DNA of 64,000 bases from Lysobacter oculi (GTDB lineage Bacteria > Pseudomonadota > Gammaproteobacteria > Xanthomonadales > Xanthomonadaceae). The notes under the pieces are model-generated. The model did not search any database. It saw nothing but the letters and a program-made list of their open reading frames with translations, and was not told where the DNA came from. Below are positions 16,743 to 24,029 of the stretch, one piece after another. The DNA lies in contig NZ_CP029556.1 in assembly GCF_003293695.1 (NCBI RefSeq), positions 1,808,001 to 1,872,000 of the forward strand, in the 5' to 3' direction. The stretch's first letter is position 1. Each line of letters opens with the position of its first letter. A program made the translations under genes and the position numbers.

Positions 16743-17591
16743 ATGTGTCCCAGCAAGGTCGCCGATGGCGAGCAGCGCGGCTGGATCATTCCCATCGGTG
16801 GTGCGGAGGACAAGCTGCAGCGCCGGCGCATCCTCAAGCGCTTCGTGCAGTTGTGCGGCGGCCGCGATGCGCGCATCGCCATCATCCCGACCGCCAGCCG
16901 GCTCTCCGATACCGGTTCACGCTACGTCGATCTGTTCGAGCGGCTGGAATCGGGGCCGTCGTCGATCGTCGACATCCAGACCCGTGAGGACGGCGAGCGC
17001 GAGGACTACCTCGACATGCTGGCCAATGCCACCGGCATCTTCTTCACCGGCGGCAACCAGCTGCGCATCAGCACCATCATCGGCGGCACCAGCGCGGCCA
17101 AGCTGATCCGCCTGCGCAATGCCGCGGGCATCCCTGTCGCCGGCACCAGCGCGGGCGCCAGCATCCTCAGCGAACACATGATCGCGTTCGGCAAGGAAGG
17201 TTCGTCGCCGCGCGCGGGCAGCGTGCGCCTGGCGCCGGGCCTGGGACTCACCAACCGCTTCATCATCGACCAGCACTTCCGCCAGCGTGACCGGCTGGGT
17301 CGTCTGGTCGCGGCGCTCGCCTTCAATCCGTTCGCCATCGGCATCGGGCTGGACGAGGACACCGCCGCCTTCATCGGCCCCGACAACACGCTCGAAGTGG
17401 AAGGCAGCGGCGCGCTCACCGTGGTCGATGCCAGCGAGCTGCAGTTCTCGTCCATGGCCGACGCCGGCCAGACCAAGCCGGTCTGCCTGCTCGGATTGAA
17501 GGTCCATATTCTGGTTGAAGGCGCGACCTTCAACCTGCACACGCGCAAGGCGTCGCCGGGCACCTTGATGACGGAGCGCGATCCGGCCTAA
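16743..17591 (+). CDS. cphB: Cyanophycinase
   Basis: A 282-residue S51-family serine peptidase that hydrolyses cyanophycin granules to beta-Asp-Arg dipeptides. Landmarks are the N-terminal GWIIPIGGAEDK, IAIIPTAS, FFTGGNQLR, the nucleophile elbow AGTSAGASILSE with Ser136, LGLTNRFIIDQHFRQRDR (catalytic His region) and GIGLDEDTA. These match the characterised cyanobacterial enzyme (nucleophile Ser132). No signal peptide is seen, so it works on intracellular granules rather than as a secreted CphE. AAGGA precedes the ATG by 10 nt. It is tightly packed between iadA and cphA. Confidence 0.95.
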   Translation: MCPSKVADGEQRGWIIPIGGAEDKLQRRRILKRFVQLCGGRDARIAIIPTASRLSDTGSRYVDLFERLESGPSSIVDIQTREDGEREDYLDMLANATGIFFTGGNQLRISTIIGGTSAAKLIRLRNAAGIPVAGTSAGASILSEHMIAFGKEGSSPRAGSVRLAPGLGLTNRFIIDQHFRQRDRLGRLVAALAFNPFAIGIGLDEDTAAFIGPDNTLEVEGSGALTVVDASELQFSSMADAGQTKPVCLLGLKVHILVEGATFNLHTRKASPGTLMTERDPA

Positions 17592-17604
17592 CAGGGGAAA
17601 CACC

Positions 17605-20412
17605 ATGCGCATTCTCAGCCGCAACGTTTACGTGGGTCCATCGCAGTACGCGCGTTTCCCGGTGTTGCGGCTCGAGCTTGATCTGGGGGTGCTGGAAGAC
17701 TGGCCCACCGCGAAGCTCGGCGCGCCCTTCATCGACGGCCTGCTGGCGGCGTTGCCGAGCCTGGCCGAACACGGTTGTTCGTATCGAGAGCCCGGCGGCT
17801 TCGTGCGGCGCATGCGCGAAGGCGAAGGCACGTGGATGGGACATGTGCTGGAACACCTCGCCATCGAGCTGCAGAACGTGGCGGGTGAGGATGTGACGTT
17901 CGGCAAGACCCGCGCGGTGGCCGATGGCCGCCCCGGCGTCTACAACGTGGTCTACGAATACGCGCACAAGGAAGAAGGCCTGGCCGCGGGCACGCTGGCG
18001 ATGCAGCTGATCGAATCGCTGCTGCCCGAAGACCTGCGCACGCCGGGCGGCCTGCCGGCGGACTGGGAGTGGGAATCCGCACGCGACGATTTCATCCGCT
18101 ACGCGCAGCGGCGCGCACTGGGCCCGTCCACCATGTCGCTGGTGCGCGCGGCGGAGAAACGCGGCATCCCGTGGCTGCGGCTCAACCAGAATTCCTCGCT
18201 GATCCAGTTCGGCCACGGCAAGTACCAGCAGCGCATCCAGGCCACGGTCACCGGCCGCACCTCGTACATCGCGGTGGAACTCGCGAGCGACAAGGAGGAG
18301 ACCAACGGCATCCTCGGCTCGCTCGGCCTGCCGGTGCCCAAACAGCAGCTGGTGACTTCGCAGGCGGATGCGCTGAAGGCCGCACGCAAGCTCGGCGGGC
18401 CGGTGGTGCTCAAGCCCTACAACGGCAACCACGGCCGCGGCATCACCATCAACATCACCGAAGACGACGATATCCGCGAGGCCTTCCAGGCCGCGCAGGC
18501 GCATTCGCGCTCGGTGATCGTGGAGACCTTCCAGCCCGGCGACGACCATCGCCTGCTGGTGGTGAACGGCGAACTCATCGCCGCCACCAAGCGCACGCCC
18601 GGCCACGTGGTCGGCGATGGCACGCATGACATCGCGCAGCTGATCGAACAGGTCAATGCCGATCCGCGTCGCGGCGTCGGCCACGAGAAGGTGCTGACGC
18701 GGCTGGAGTTGGACGCGCAGGCGAAACAGATGCTGGAACGCGTCGGCATGGACGAGCACAGCATTCCCGCCGCGGGCGAGCAGGTCTATCTGCGTTCCAC
18801 CGCCAATCTCTCCACCGGCGGCACCGCGACCGACGTCACCGACATCATCCATCCCGACAACCGCGACATGGCGGTGCGCGCGGTGCAGGCGATCGGGCTG
18901 GATGTCGGCGGCGTGGACTTCATCACCCCCAACATCGCGGAAAGCTACAAGCGCATCGGCGGCGCGATCTGCGAAGTGAATGCCGCGCCCGGCTTCCGCA
19001 TGCACGTGGCGCCCAGCGAAGGCACACCGCGCGATGCCGCCGGGCCGGTCATCGACATGCTGTTCCCGCAGGGCACGCCGGCGCGCGTGCCGATCGCCGC
19101 GGTCACCGGCACCAACGGCAAGACCACCACGGCGCGCATGCTGGCGCACATCGCCAAGATGGCCGGCTACGTGCCCGGCCTCACCACCACCGACGGCGTC
19201 TACATCGACGGCCAACGCACCGTGGAAGGCGACATGACCGGGCCGGTGTCGGCGCGCATGGTGTTGTCGGATCCACACATCGACATCGCCGTGCTGGAAA
19301 CCGCGCGCGGCGGCCTGGTCCGTGCCGGCATGGGCGTGGCCGAAGTGGACGTGGGCGCGGTGCTGAACGTGCAGTCCGACCATCTCGGGTTGAAGGGCGT
19401 GGACACGCTGGAGCAGCTGGCCGAGGTCAAGCGCATCGTGGTCGAGAGCGCACGCGAATGCGCCGTGCTCAACGCCGACGACCCGAACGTGTTGAAGATG
19501 TCCGGCTACACCGATGCCAAGGTGATCTGCTACGTCACCACCAACCCTTCGCACATGCTGGTGCGCGAGCACATCCGCGCCGGTGGCCGCGCCTGCGCGC
19601 TGGAGGCCGGCGTCAACGGCCAGATGATCGCGCTCTACGACAAGGGCGCGCACATCCCGCTGATGTGGACGCACCTGATCCCCGCCACGCTGGAAGGCAA
19701 GGCGATGCACAACGTGCAGAACGCGATGGTCGCGGCGGCGATGGCGTTCTCGATCGGCATCAAGCTCGACGCGATCCGCCACGGCCTGCGCACCTTCGAC
19801 ACCAGCTTCTTCCAGGCGCCGGGTCGGATGAACGTGTTCAACGAGCATCCGTTCAAGGTGATCATGGATTACGGCCACAACGCGCACGCGGTCGGGATGA
19901 TGGCCGAGCTCGCCCAGCAGCTCGACGTCAACGGCCGCCGCATCGTGGTCATCGCCGGGCCGGGGGATCGCCGCGACGAAGACCTGCGGGCGATCTCGCG
20001 CGCGGTCGCCGGGCGCTTCGACCGTTACATCGTCAAGCGCGACGACGGCCTGCGCGGTCGTGGCCCCGACGAGGTGCCGAAGATCCTCGCCGACGAACTG
20101 CTCGCCGCGGGCGTGCCGGCGGATGCCATCGAAATCATTCCCGATGAGCAGCAGGCGGTGGATGCGACCCTGCGGCAGGGCCGGCACGGCGACCTCATCC
20201 TGGTCTTCGCCGATGCGCTGGCACGCACCTGGAAGCAGATCACCAAGTACCGCGCCGATGGAGAAGCCGCGCCGCGCCAGCATGCGGATGCGGTGCCGGC
20301 CGTGGCCACCGCGCTCGACCCCGCCGAGGACGACAGCTACGACGCCAGCCTGATGCAGGGCGTGGTGCGCGATGCGCGCGGCCTGCACATGGAACGCGAA
20401 GAGAACGACTGA
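17605..20412 (+). CDS. cphA: Cyanophycin synthetase CphA
   Basis: A 935-residue enzyme that builds cyanophycin by adding Asp to the backbone and Arg to the Asp side chains, using two ATP per unit. The N-domain (~1-160) has GTWMGHVLEHLAIELQ. The ATP-grasp domain (~161-485) has LGLPVPKQQLVTS, GGPVVLKPYNGNHGRGI, ETFQPGDDHRLLVV and ICEVNAAPGFRMH. The Mur-ligase-like domain (~490-890) has P-loop VTGTNGKTTTARM (~500-512), VQSDHLGLKGVDTLE, LNADDPNV, QAPGRMNVF and DYGHNAHAVGMM. The length slightly exceeds the usual 870-900. RBS AGGGGAAA. It lies between cphB (13 bp) and a second ligase gene (9 bp). Confidence 0.96.
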   Translation: MRILSRNVYVGPSQYARFPVLRLELDLGVLEDWPTAKLGAPFIDGLLAALPSLAEHGCSYREPGGFVRRMREGEGTWMGHVLEHLAIELQNVAGEDVTFGKTRAVADGRPGVYNVVYEYAHKEEGLAAGTLAMQLIESLLPEDLRTPGGLPADWEWESARDDFIRYAQRRALGPSTMSLVRAAEKRGIPWLRLNQNSSLIQFGHGKYQQRIQATVTGRTSYIAVELASDKEETNGILGSLGLPVPKQQLVTSQADALKAARKLGGPVVLKPYNGNHGRGITINITEDDDIREAFQAAQAHSRSVIVETFQPGDDHRLLVVNGELIAATKRTPGHVVGDGTHDIAQLIEQVNADPRRGVGHEKVLTRLELDAQAKQMLERVGMDEHSIPAAGEQVYLRSTANLSTGGTATDVTDIIHPDNRDMAVRAVQAIGLDVGGVDFITPNIAESYKRIGGAICEVNAAPGFRMHVAPSEGTPRDAAGPVIDMLFPQGTPARVPIAAVTGTNGKTTTARMLAHIAKMAGYVPGLTTTDGVYIDGQRTVEGDMTGPVSARMVLSDPHIDIAVLETARGGLVRAGMGVAEVDVGAVLNVQSDHLGLKGVDTLEQLAEVKRIVVESARECAVLNADDPNVLKMSGYTDAKVICYVTTNPSHMLVREHIRAGGRACALEAGVNGQMIALYDKGAHIPLMWTHLIPATLEGKAMHNVQNAMVAAAMAFSIGIKLDAIRHGLRTFDTSFFQAPGRMNVFNEHPFKVIMDYGHNAHAVGMMAELAQQLDVNGRRIVVIAGPGDRRDEDLRAISRAVAGRFDRYIVKRDDGLRGRGPDEVPKILADELLAAGVPADAIEIIPDEQQAVDATLRQGRHGDLILVFADALARTWKQITKYRADGEAAPRQHADAVPAVATALDPAEDDSYDASLMQGVVRDARGLHMEREEND

Positions 20413-20421
20413 GCCCGCACC

Positions 20422-22200
20422 GTGAGCGAACCGTTCTCCGACTCGCGGCGCCTGACCGGCGCCAACCTCTATTTCGATTGCGCCGGTGCCGCGCTGGAAA
20501 CCGCGCGCGGGCTCGCCTTCGACGAGGCCGCGCTGCAGCGTTGGCGCGACAATATCGCGCGGGCCCGCACGGCGCTCGGCTGGCCGCAGGCGGCGATCAC
20601 CATCCGTCGCCACGCCAGCGGCGCATCGCTCGCGTTCGAAGCGCCCATCGACCAGCTCTACACCGCCACCGAAGTGAACGAGTGGGCGTGGTACGCGGCA
20701 CTCGATATGCATGCCGACGGCACCCCGGTCGACGACACCGATCCGCCGCGCCCGCATGCCGCGCACTGGGATGACGATGTCGCATTGCGCACGTTGCGTG
20801 CGTTGGCCGAGGCGGAAGCGCGGCCCGCGTTGATCGCGCTGCTCGACGCCGCCGATGCCCACGGCGTGCCCGCGCATGCGGATGACGATGCGGTATCGAT
20901 CGGCGAAGGCGCTTCGTCGCGCAGCTGGATGATCGACGCCCTGCCCGCTCCGGACGATGTGGCCTGGTCACGACTTCATGCCATCCCCAAGGCCGTGGTC
21001 ACCGGCTCCAACGGCAAGACCACGACCGTGCGCCTGCTCGCCGCGTTGCTGCGCGCGCAGGGCCTGCGCAGCGGCTACAGCAGCACCGATGGTCTGTTCG
21101 TCGATGGCCAATGCATCGACGCCGGCGACTATTCCGGCCCGGTCGGCGCACGCACCGTGCTGCGCGAGCCGCGCGTGCAGGCGGCGGTGCTGGAAAGCGC
21201 GCGCGGCGGCCTCTTGCGGCGCGGGCTGGTCGCGCGCGATGCACGCGTGGCCGTCGTCACCAACATCAGCGCCGACCATTTCGGCGAATACGGCATCCAT
21301 GACCTCGACGACATCGCCGCGGTGAAACTGGTGGTGGCCAAGTCGCTGGCCGCCGACGGCCTGCTCGTCCTCAACGCCGATGACCCGTTGCTGGTGCGTC
21401 ACGCGTCCACGCTGTCACCGCCGCGCACGCTCGCGTGGTTCGCGCTTGAACTGGATACGGCGCGGGCGCATGGCGGCCTGGCCTGCGTCGTCCGCGATGG
21501 CCGGCTGCTGTTGCTGGATGGCGATGCCGCGCACGATCTCGGCGCGGTGGACGACATGCCGCTCACCTTCGGTGGCAGCGCCCGCTACAACATCGCCAAC
21601 ATCGCCGGTGCGGTGCTCGCCGCCCATGCGCTGCGGATTCCCGTGCCCGTGATTTCGGAGATGCTGGCGACGTTCGGTGGCAGGCCTTCGGACAATCCCG
21701 GTCGTCTGCAACGCTGGAGGCTGGGTGATGTCGATGTGCTGCTGGATTACGCGCACAACCCGGACGGCCTGCGCGGCCTGCTCGCCGTCGCCCGGGCGAT
21801 GCGCGGCAACGGACGGCTGGCGCTGATCCTGGGCCAGGCCGGCAACCGCGAAGACGCCGACGTGCGCGCGCTGGCGATGACCGCCGCCGAAGCCCGGCCC
21901 GACCGCGTGTGGCTGAAGGACATCGGCGGCGACTACCTGCGTGGCCGCGCCTCCGGCGAAGTGGCCGGCATCCTGCGTGACACGCTGCGCGACAGTGGCA
22001 TGGCGGAAGCCGATCTCCCGGTCTGCCTGGACGAGGCGCAGGCCGCGCGCGAGGCGCTGGCATGGGCCCGGCCGGGCGACATGCTGGTACTGCCGGTGCA
22101 CGAGCCCGAACGCCGCGATGAAGTGGTCGCCCTGCTCGATGCCTTGCAGGCATCCGGCTGGCGGGCAGGCAGCGCCTTGCCTCCGCTTGCATCCGGCTGA
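20422..22200 (+). CDS. Mur-ligase-type CphA homologue without ATP-grasp (CphA-prime type)
   Basis: A 592-residue protein starting at GTG 20422, 9 bp after cphA. The N-terminal ~185 residues begin SDSRRLTGANLYFDCAGAALE and show none of the ATP-grasp motifs present in CphA. The rest is a Mur-ligase domain with P-loop VTGSNGKTTTVRL (~193-205), NISADHFGEYGIHDLDD, LNADDPLLV, SARYNIANIAGAVLAAHAL, DNPGRLQRW and DYAHNPDGLRGLL. Part of this family is known next to cphA in proteobacteria and is called CphA-prime; its reaction is not established to my knowledge. It might ligate an amino acid to cyanophycin or its dipeptide, or assist CphA. Last gene of the operon, followed by a strong terminator. Confidence 0.85.
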   Translation: MSEPFSDSRRLTGANLYFDCAGAALETARGLAFDEAALQRWRDNIARARTALGWPQAAITIRRHASGASLAFEAPIDQLYTATEVNEWAWYAALDMHADGTPVDDTDPPRPHAAHWDDDVALRTLRALAEAEARPALIALLDAADAHGVPAHADDDAVSIGEGASSRSWMIDALPAPDDVAWSRLHAIPKAVVTGSNGKTTTVRLLAALLRAQGLRSGYSSTDGLFVDGQCIDAGDYSGPVGARTVLREPRVQAAVLESARGGLLRRGLVARDARVAVVTNISADHFGEYGIHDLDDIAAVKLVVAKSLAADGLLVLNADDPLLVRHASTLSPPRTLAWFALELDTARAHGGLACVVRDGRLLLLDGDAAHDLGAVDDMPLTFGGSARYNIANIAGAVLAAHALRIPVPVISEMLATFGGRPSDNPGRLQRWRLGDVDVLLDYAHNPDGLRGLLAVARAMRGNGRLALILGQAGNREDADVRALAMTAAEARPDRVWLKDIGGDYLRGRASGEVAGILRDTLRDSGMAEADLPVCLDEAQAAREALAWARPGDMLVLPVHEPERRDEVVALLDALQASGWRAGSALPPLASG

Positions 22201-22254
22201 CCTCGCCAACGCAAGGCGCAGGCAACCAGCAACTACACAGCTGATGACGCAAAC

Positions 22255-22284
22255 AAAAACGGGGCCCATCGGCCCCGTTTTTTT
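22255..22284. terminator. Strong intrinsic terminator ending the cyanophycin operon
   Basis: AAAAACGGGGCC (22255-22266) and GGCCCCGTTTTT (22271-22282) form a perfect 12-bp stem with loop CATC, followed by more T. The A-tract on the other side makes it bidirectional, so it also serves the converging nrdJb gene that ends at 22316. Confidence 0.92.
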
Positions 22285-22315
22285 CGATCATCCATTCAAG
22301 CCTTGCGCATCGCGC

Positions 22316-23110
22316 TCAACCGCATTTGCTGTAGCCGCAGTTGAGGCAGGTGGCACAGCCATCCATGATCACGATGGCCTTGGTGTGGCACTTGTGGCAC
22401 ATGGTCGCGCTGGGCGGGAAGCTGGTGCCTTCGCCGGTCACGGCGATTTCCTCGCCATGCGCTTCGAGCGTATCGACCGGCGCGCTCAGTTCAGCGTTTT
22501 TTTTTGAGCCGGCCTGCTGTTCCTCGAACGCGCGGCGCTTCTCGGCGATCAGCGCGAGCTGGTGCTCACTCATCTCCGGGTCGCGCAGCATGCCGATGGT
22601 CTTGAGGTGGTCCTCGACGATCATGCCCAGCTCGGCCACCAGCGACGGCATGTAGACGCCGCCGGCCTTGAAGTAGCCGCCCTTGGGGTCGAACACGGCC
22701 TTCATTTCCTCGACCAGGAAGGTGACGTCGCCACCCTTGCGGAACACCGCGGACATGATGCGGGTGAGCGCGACGATCCACTGGAAGTGCTCCATAGACT
22801 TGGAGTTGATGAAGATCTCGAACGGGCGGCGCAGCTCGTGCTCGGTGCCGGCATTGAGCACGATGTCGTTGATGGTCACGTACATCGCGTGTTCCACCAG
22901 CGGCGACTTGATCTTGTAGGTGGAGCCGATCAGCACCTCGGGGCGCTCGATCCTCTCGTGCATCTGGATGACGTTGTCCACCGCCGCTTCCGACTCGACC
23001 TTGTCGCGGGCCACGCTGCTGCCGGCCTGGGCAGGCTGCGCCTCGCGCGCCTTGTCCTCGGGGGTGAGCACGGCGTAACCCTTGATTTTCTTGTCGATCT
23101 TGACGGCCAT
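22316..23110 (-). CDS. nrdJb: Class II ribonucleotide reductase, second (C-terminal) subunit NrdJb
   Basis: A 264-residue protein from ATG at 23110 (13 extra residues upstream are unlikely). It corresponds to the C-terminal part of adenosylcobalamin-dependent ribonucleotide reductase: a TSCPD-type core (~75-170; PLVEHAMYVTINDIVLNAG, MEHFQWIVALTRIMSAVFRKG) and a terminal cysteine cluster CHKCHTKA..GCATCLNCGYSKCG. These thiols should re-reduce the active site of the large subunit. The two-gene split is known in Pseudomonas. Here the partner gene lies upstream on the same strand, separated by a histone-like gene. Probably the third gene of that unit. Confidence 0.88.
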   Translation of the reverse strand: MAVKIDKKIKGYAVLTPEDKAREAQPAQAGSSVARDKVESEAAVDNVIQMHERIERPEVLIGSTYKIKSPLVEHAMYVTINDIVLNAGTEHELRRPFEIFINSKSMEHFQWIVALTRIMSAVFRKGGDVTFLVEEMKAVFDPKGGYFKAGGVYMPSLVAELGMIVEDHLKTIGMLRDPEMSEHQLALIAEKRRAFEEQQAGSKKNAELSAPVDTLEAHGEEIAVTGEGTSFPPSATMCHKCHTKAIVIMDGCATCLNCGYSKCG

Positions 23111-23189
23111 GATGTCCTTGCCTGATGCGTTGTTCGTATGGGGATGCACGCGTCCGCCGCCTTGGGCGACGGCGGACGCGCCGTGTCGC

Positions 23190-23834
23190 TTACTTCTTCG
23201 CGCGGGTCGCCGCGGCCTTCTTGCCGGCCGCGCTGCGTGCCGCCTTCTTGGCGACGGCTGCGGTCTTGCGCTTGGCGGTGCCGGTGGCCTTGGCCACCTT
23301 CTTCGCCACCTTGGTCGCGGTGCGCTTGGCCGTGGCCTTCTTCGCCGCGACCTTCTTCACTGCTTTCTTGGCGACTTTCTTCGCGGGTACCTTCTTGGCC
23401 GGTGCCTTCTTGGCGACCGCCTTCTTGGTCACGGCCTTCTTCGCCGTGGCCTTCTTCGCCGTGGCCTTCTTCGCCGTGGCCTTCTTCGCCGTGGCCTTCT
23501 TCGCCGTGGCCTTCTTGGCCGCCGCCTTCTTCACCGCCGCGGTCTTCTTGCCGGCGCCCTTGCGCTTGAGGGCCGCGGCTTCGGCACGCGCCTTGGTGGC
23601 GCTGGCCGAAAGCGACTTCTTCAACTCGCCTTCCTTCTTCACCACGGCCTTGCGTGCATTGCTCGCCGTCTTGCCGACCGCCTTGGTGGCCTTGCGCGCG
23701 ACGCGCTTGACCGTGGCCACGGCGCCGCTCGCGGTGGAGGCGATGGTGCTGCCCACGTTGCTCGCGGTGTCCTTGACGTTGTCGGCGGCGGTGCCGATGG
23801 TGGCCATCATGCCGCTGGTTTTCTTCTTGGCCAT
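23190..23834 (-). CDS. Histone H1-like Lys/Ala-rich DNA-binding protein
   Basis: A 214-residue very basic protein. Residues 1-60 are Ala/Ser/Thr-rich ([22 protein letters not shown]), then the chain becomes a run of Lys-Lys-Ala-Thr-Ala and related pentads (~100-175) and ends in [13 protein letters not shown]. This is the composition of bacterial H1-like proteins that bind DNA without a folded HTH. A strong AAGGAGG ribosome site precedes the ATG. It sits inside the nrdJa-nrdJb unit on the same strand, 80 bp from nrdJb. The pentad block is encoded by near-identical 15-bp repeats, so its length may vary between strains. Confidence 0.85.
   Translation of the reverse strand: MAKKKTSGMMATIGTAADNVKDTASNVGSTIASTASGAVATVKRVARKATKAVGKTASNARKAVVKKEGELKKSLSASATKARAEAAALKRKGAGKKTAAVKKAAAKKATAKKATAKKATAKKATAKKATAKKAVTKKAVAKKAPAKKVPAKKVAKKAVKKVAAKKATAKRTATKVAKKVAKATGTAKRKTAAVAKKAARSAAGKKAAATRAKK
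23440..23514 (-). repeat. Perfect 15-bp coding repeat, 5 copies
   Basis: TTCGCCGTGGCCTTC is repeated five times without mismatch at 23440, 23455, 23470, 23485 and 23500. On the reverse strand each unit encodes the pentad Lys-Ala-Thr-Ala-Lys of the H1-like protein. Perfect identity at synonymous sites points to recent copy-number change by slippage. Confidence 0.95.
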
Positions 23835-23960
23835 AAGCCCTCCTTGTGGGCGCTAACCATGTGGATGGAGATGTCGGGTGTTACCCGCCGGATGCTATAC
23901 CCGGGCCGCGCGCAATGTCGCGTGAGGGTGCAGCCGCATCACCATCCCCATCACCTGCCT

Positions 23961-24029
23961 TGAGCCTTGCTTCAATGCCCCTGCATCGGAAGCTGCAGTG
24001 AGCCTTGCTTCAATGCCCTTGCATCAGAA
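23961..24029. repeat. Direct repeat duplicating the 3' end of nrdJa
   Basis: TGAGCCTTGCTTCAATGCCC occurs at 23961-23980 and again at 23999-24018. The similarity continues (CTGCATCGGAA versus TTGCATCAGAA) through the nrdJa stop codon at 24024-24026. The two copies are about 31 bp each with a 38-bp period. The left copy therefore looks like a duplicated piece of the nrdJa tail placed just downstream of the gene. Confidence 0.8.

Noticed and set aside
17530..20877. 1115-residue open frame on the reverse strand opposite cphA
   Set aside because: It is the antisense shadow of cphA and its neighbours. The translation is His/Arg/Ala/Gly-rich with no domain motifs, while the forward frame is an unmistakable CphA.
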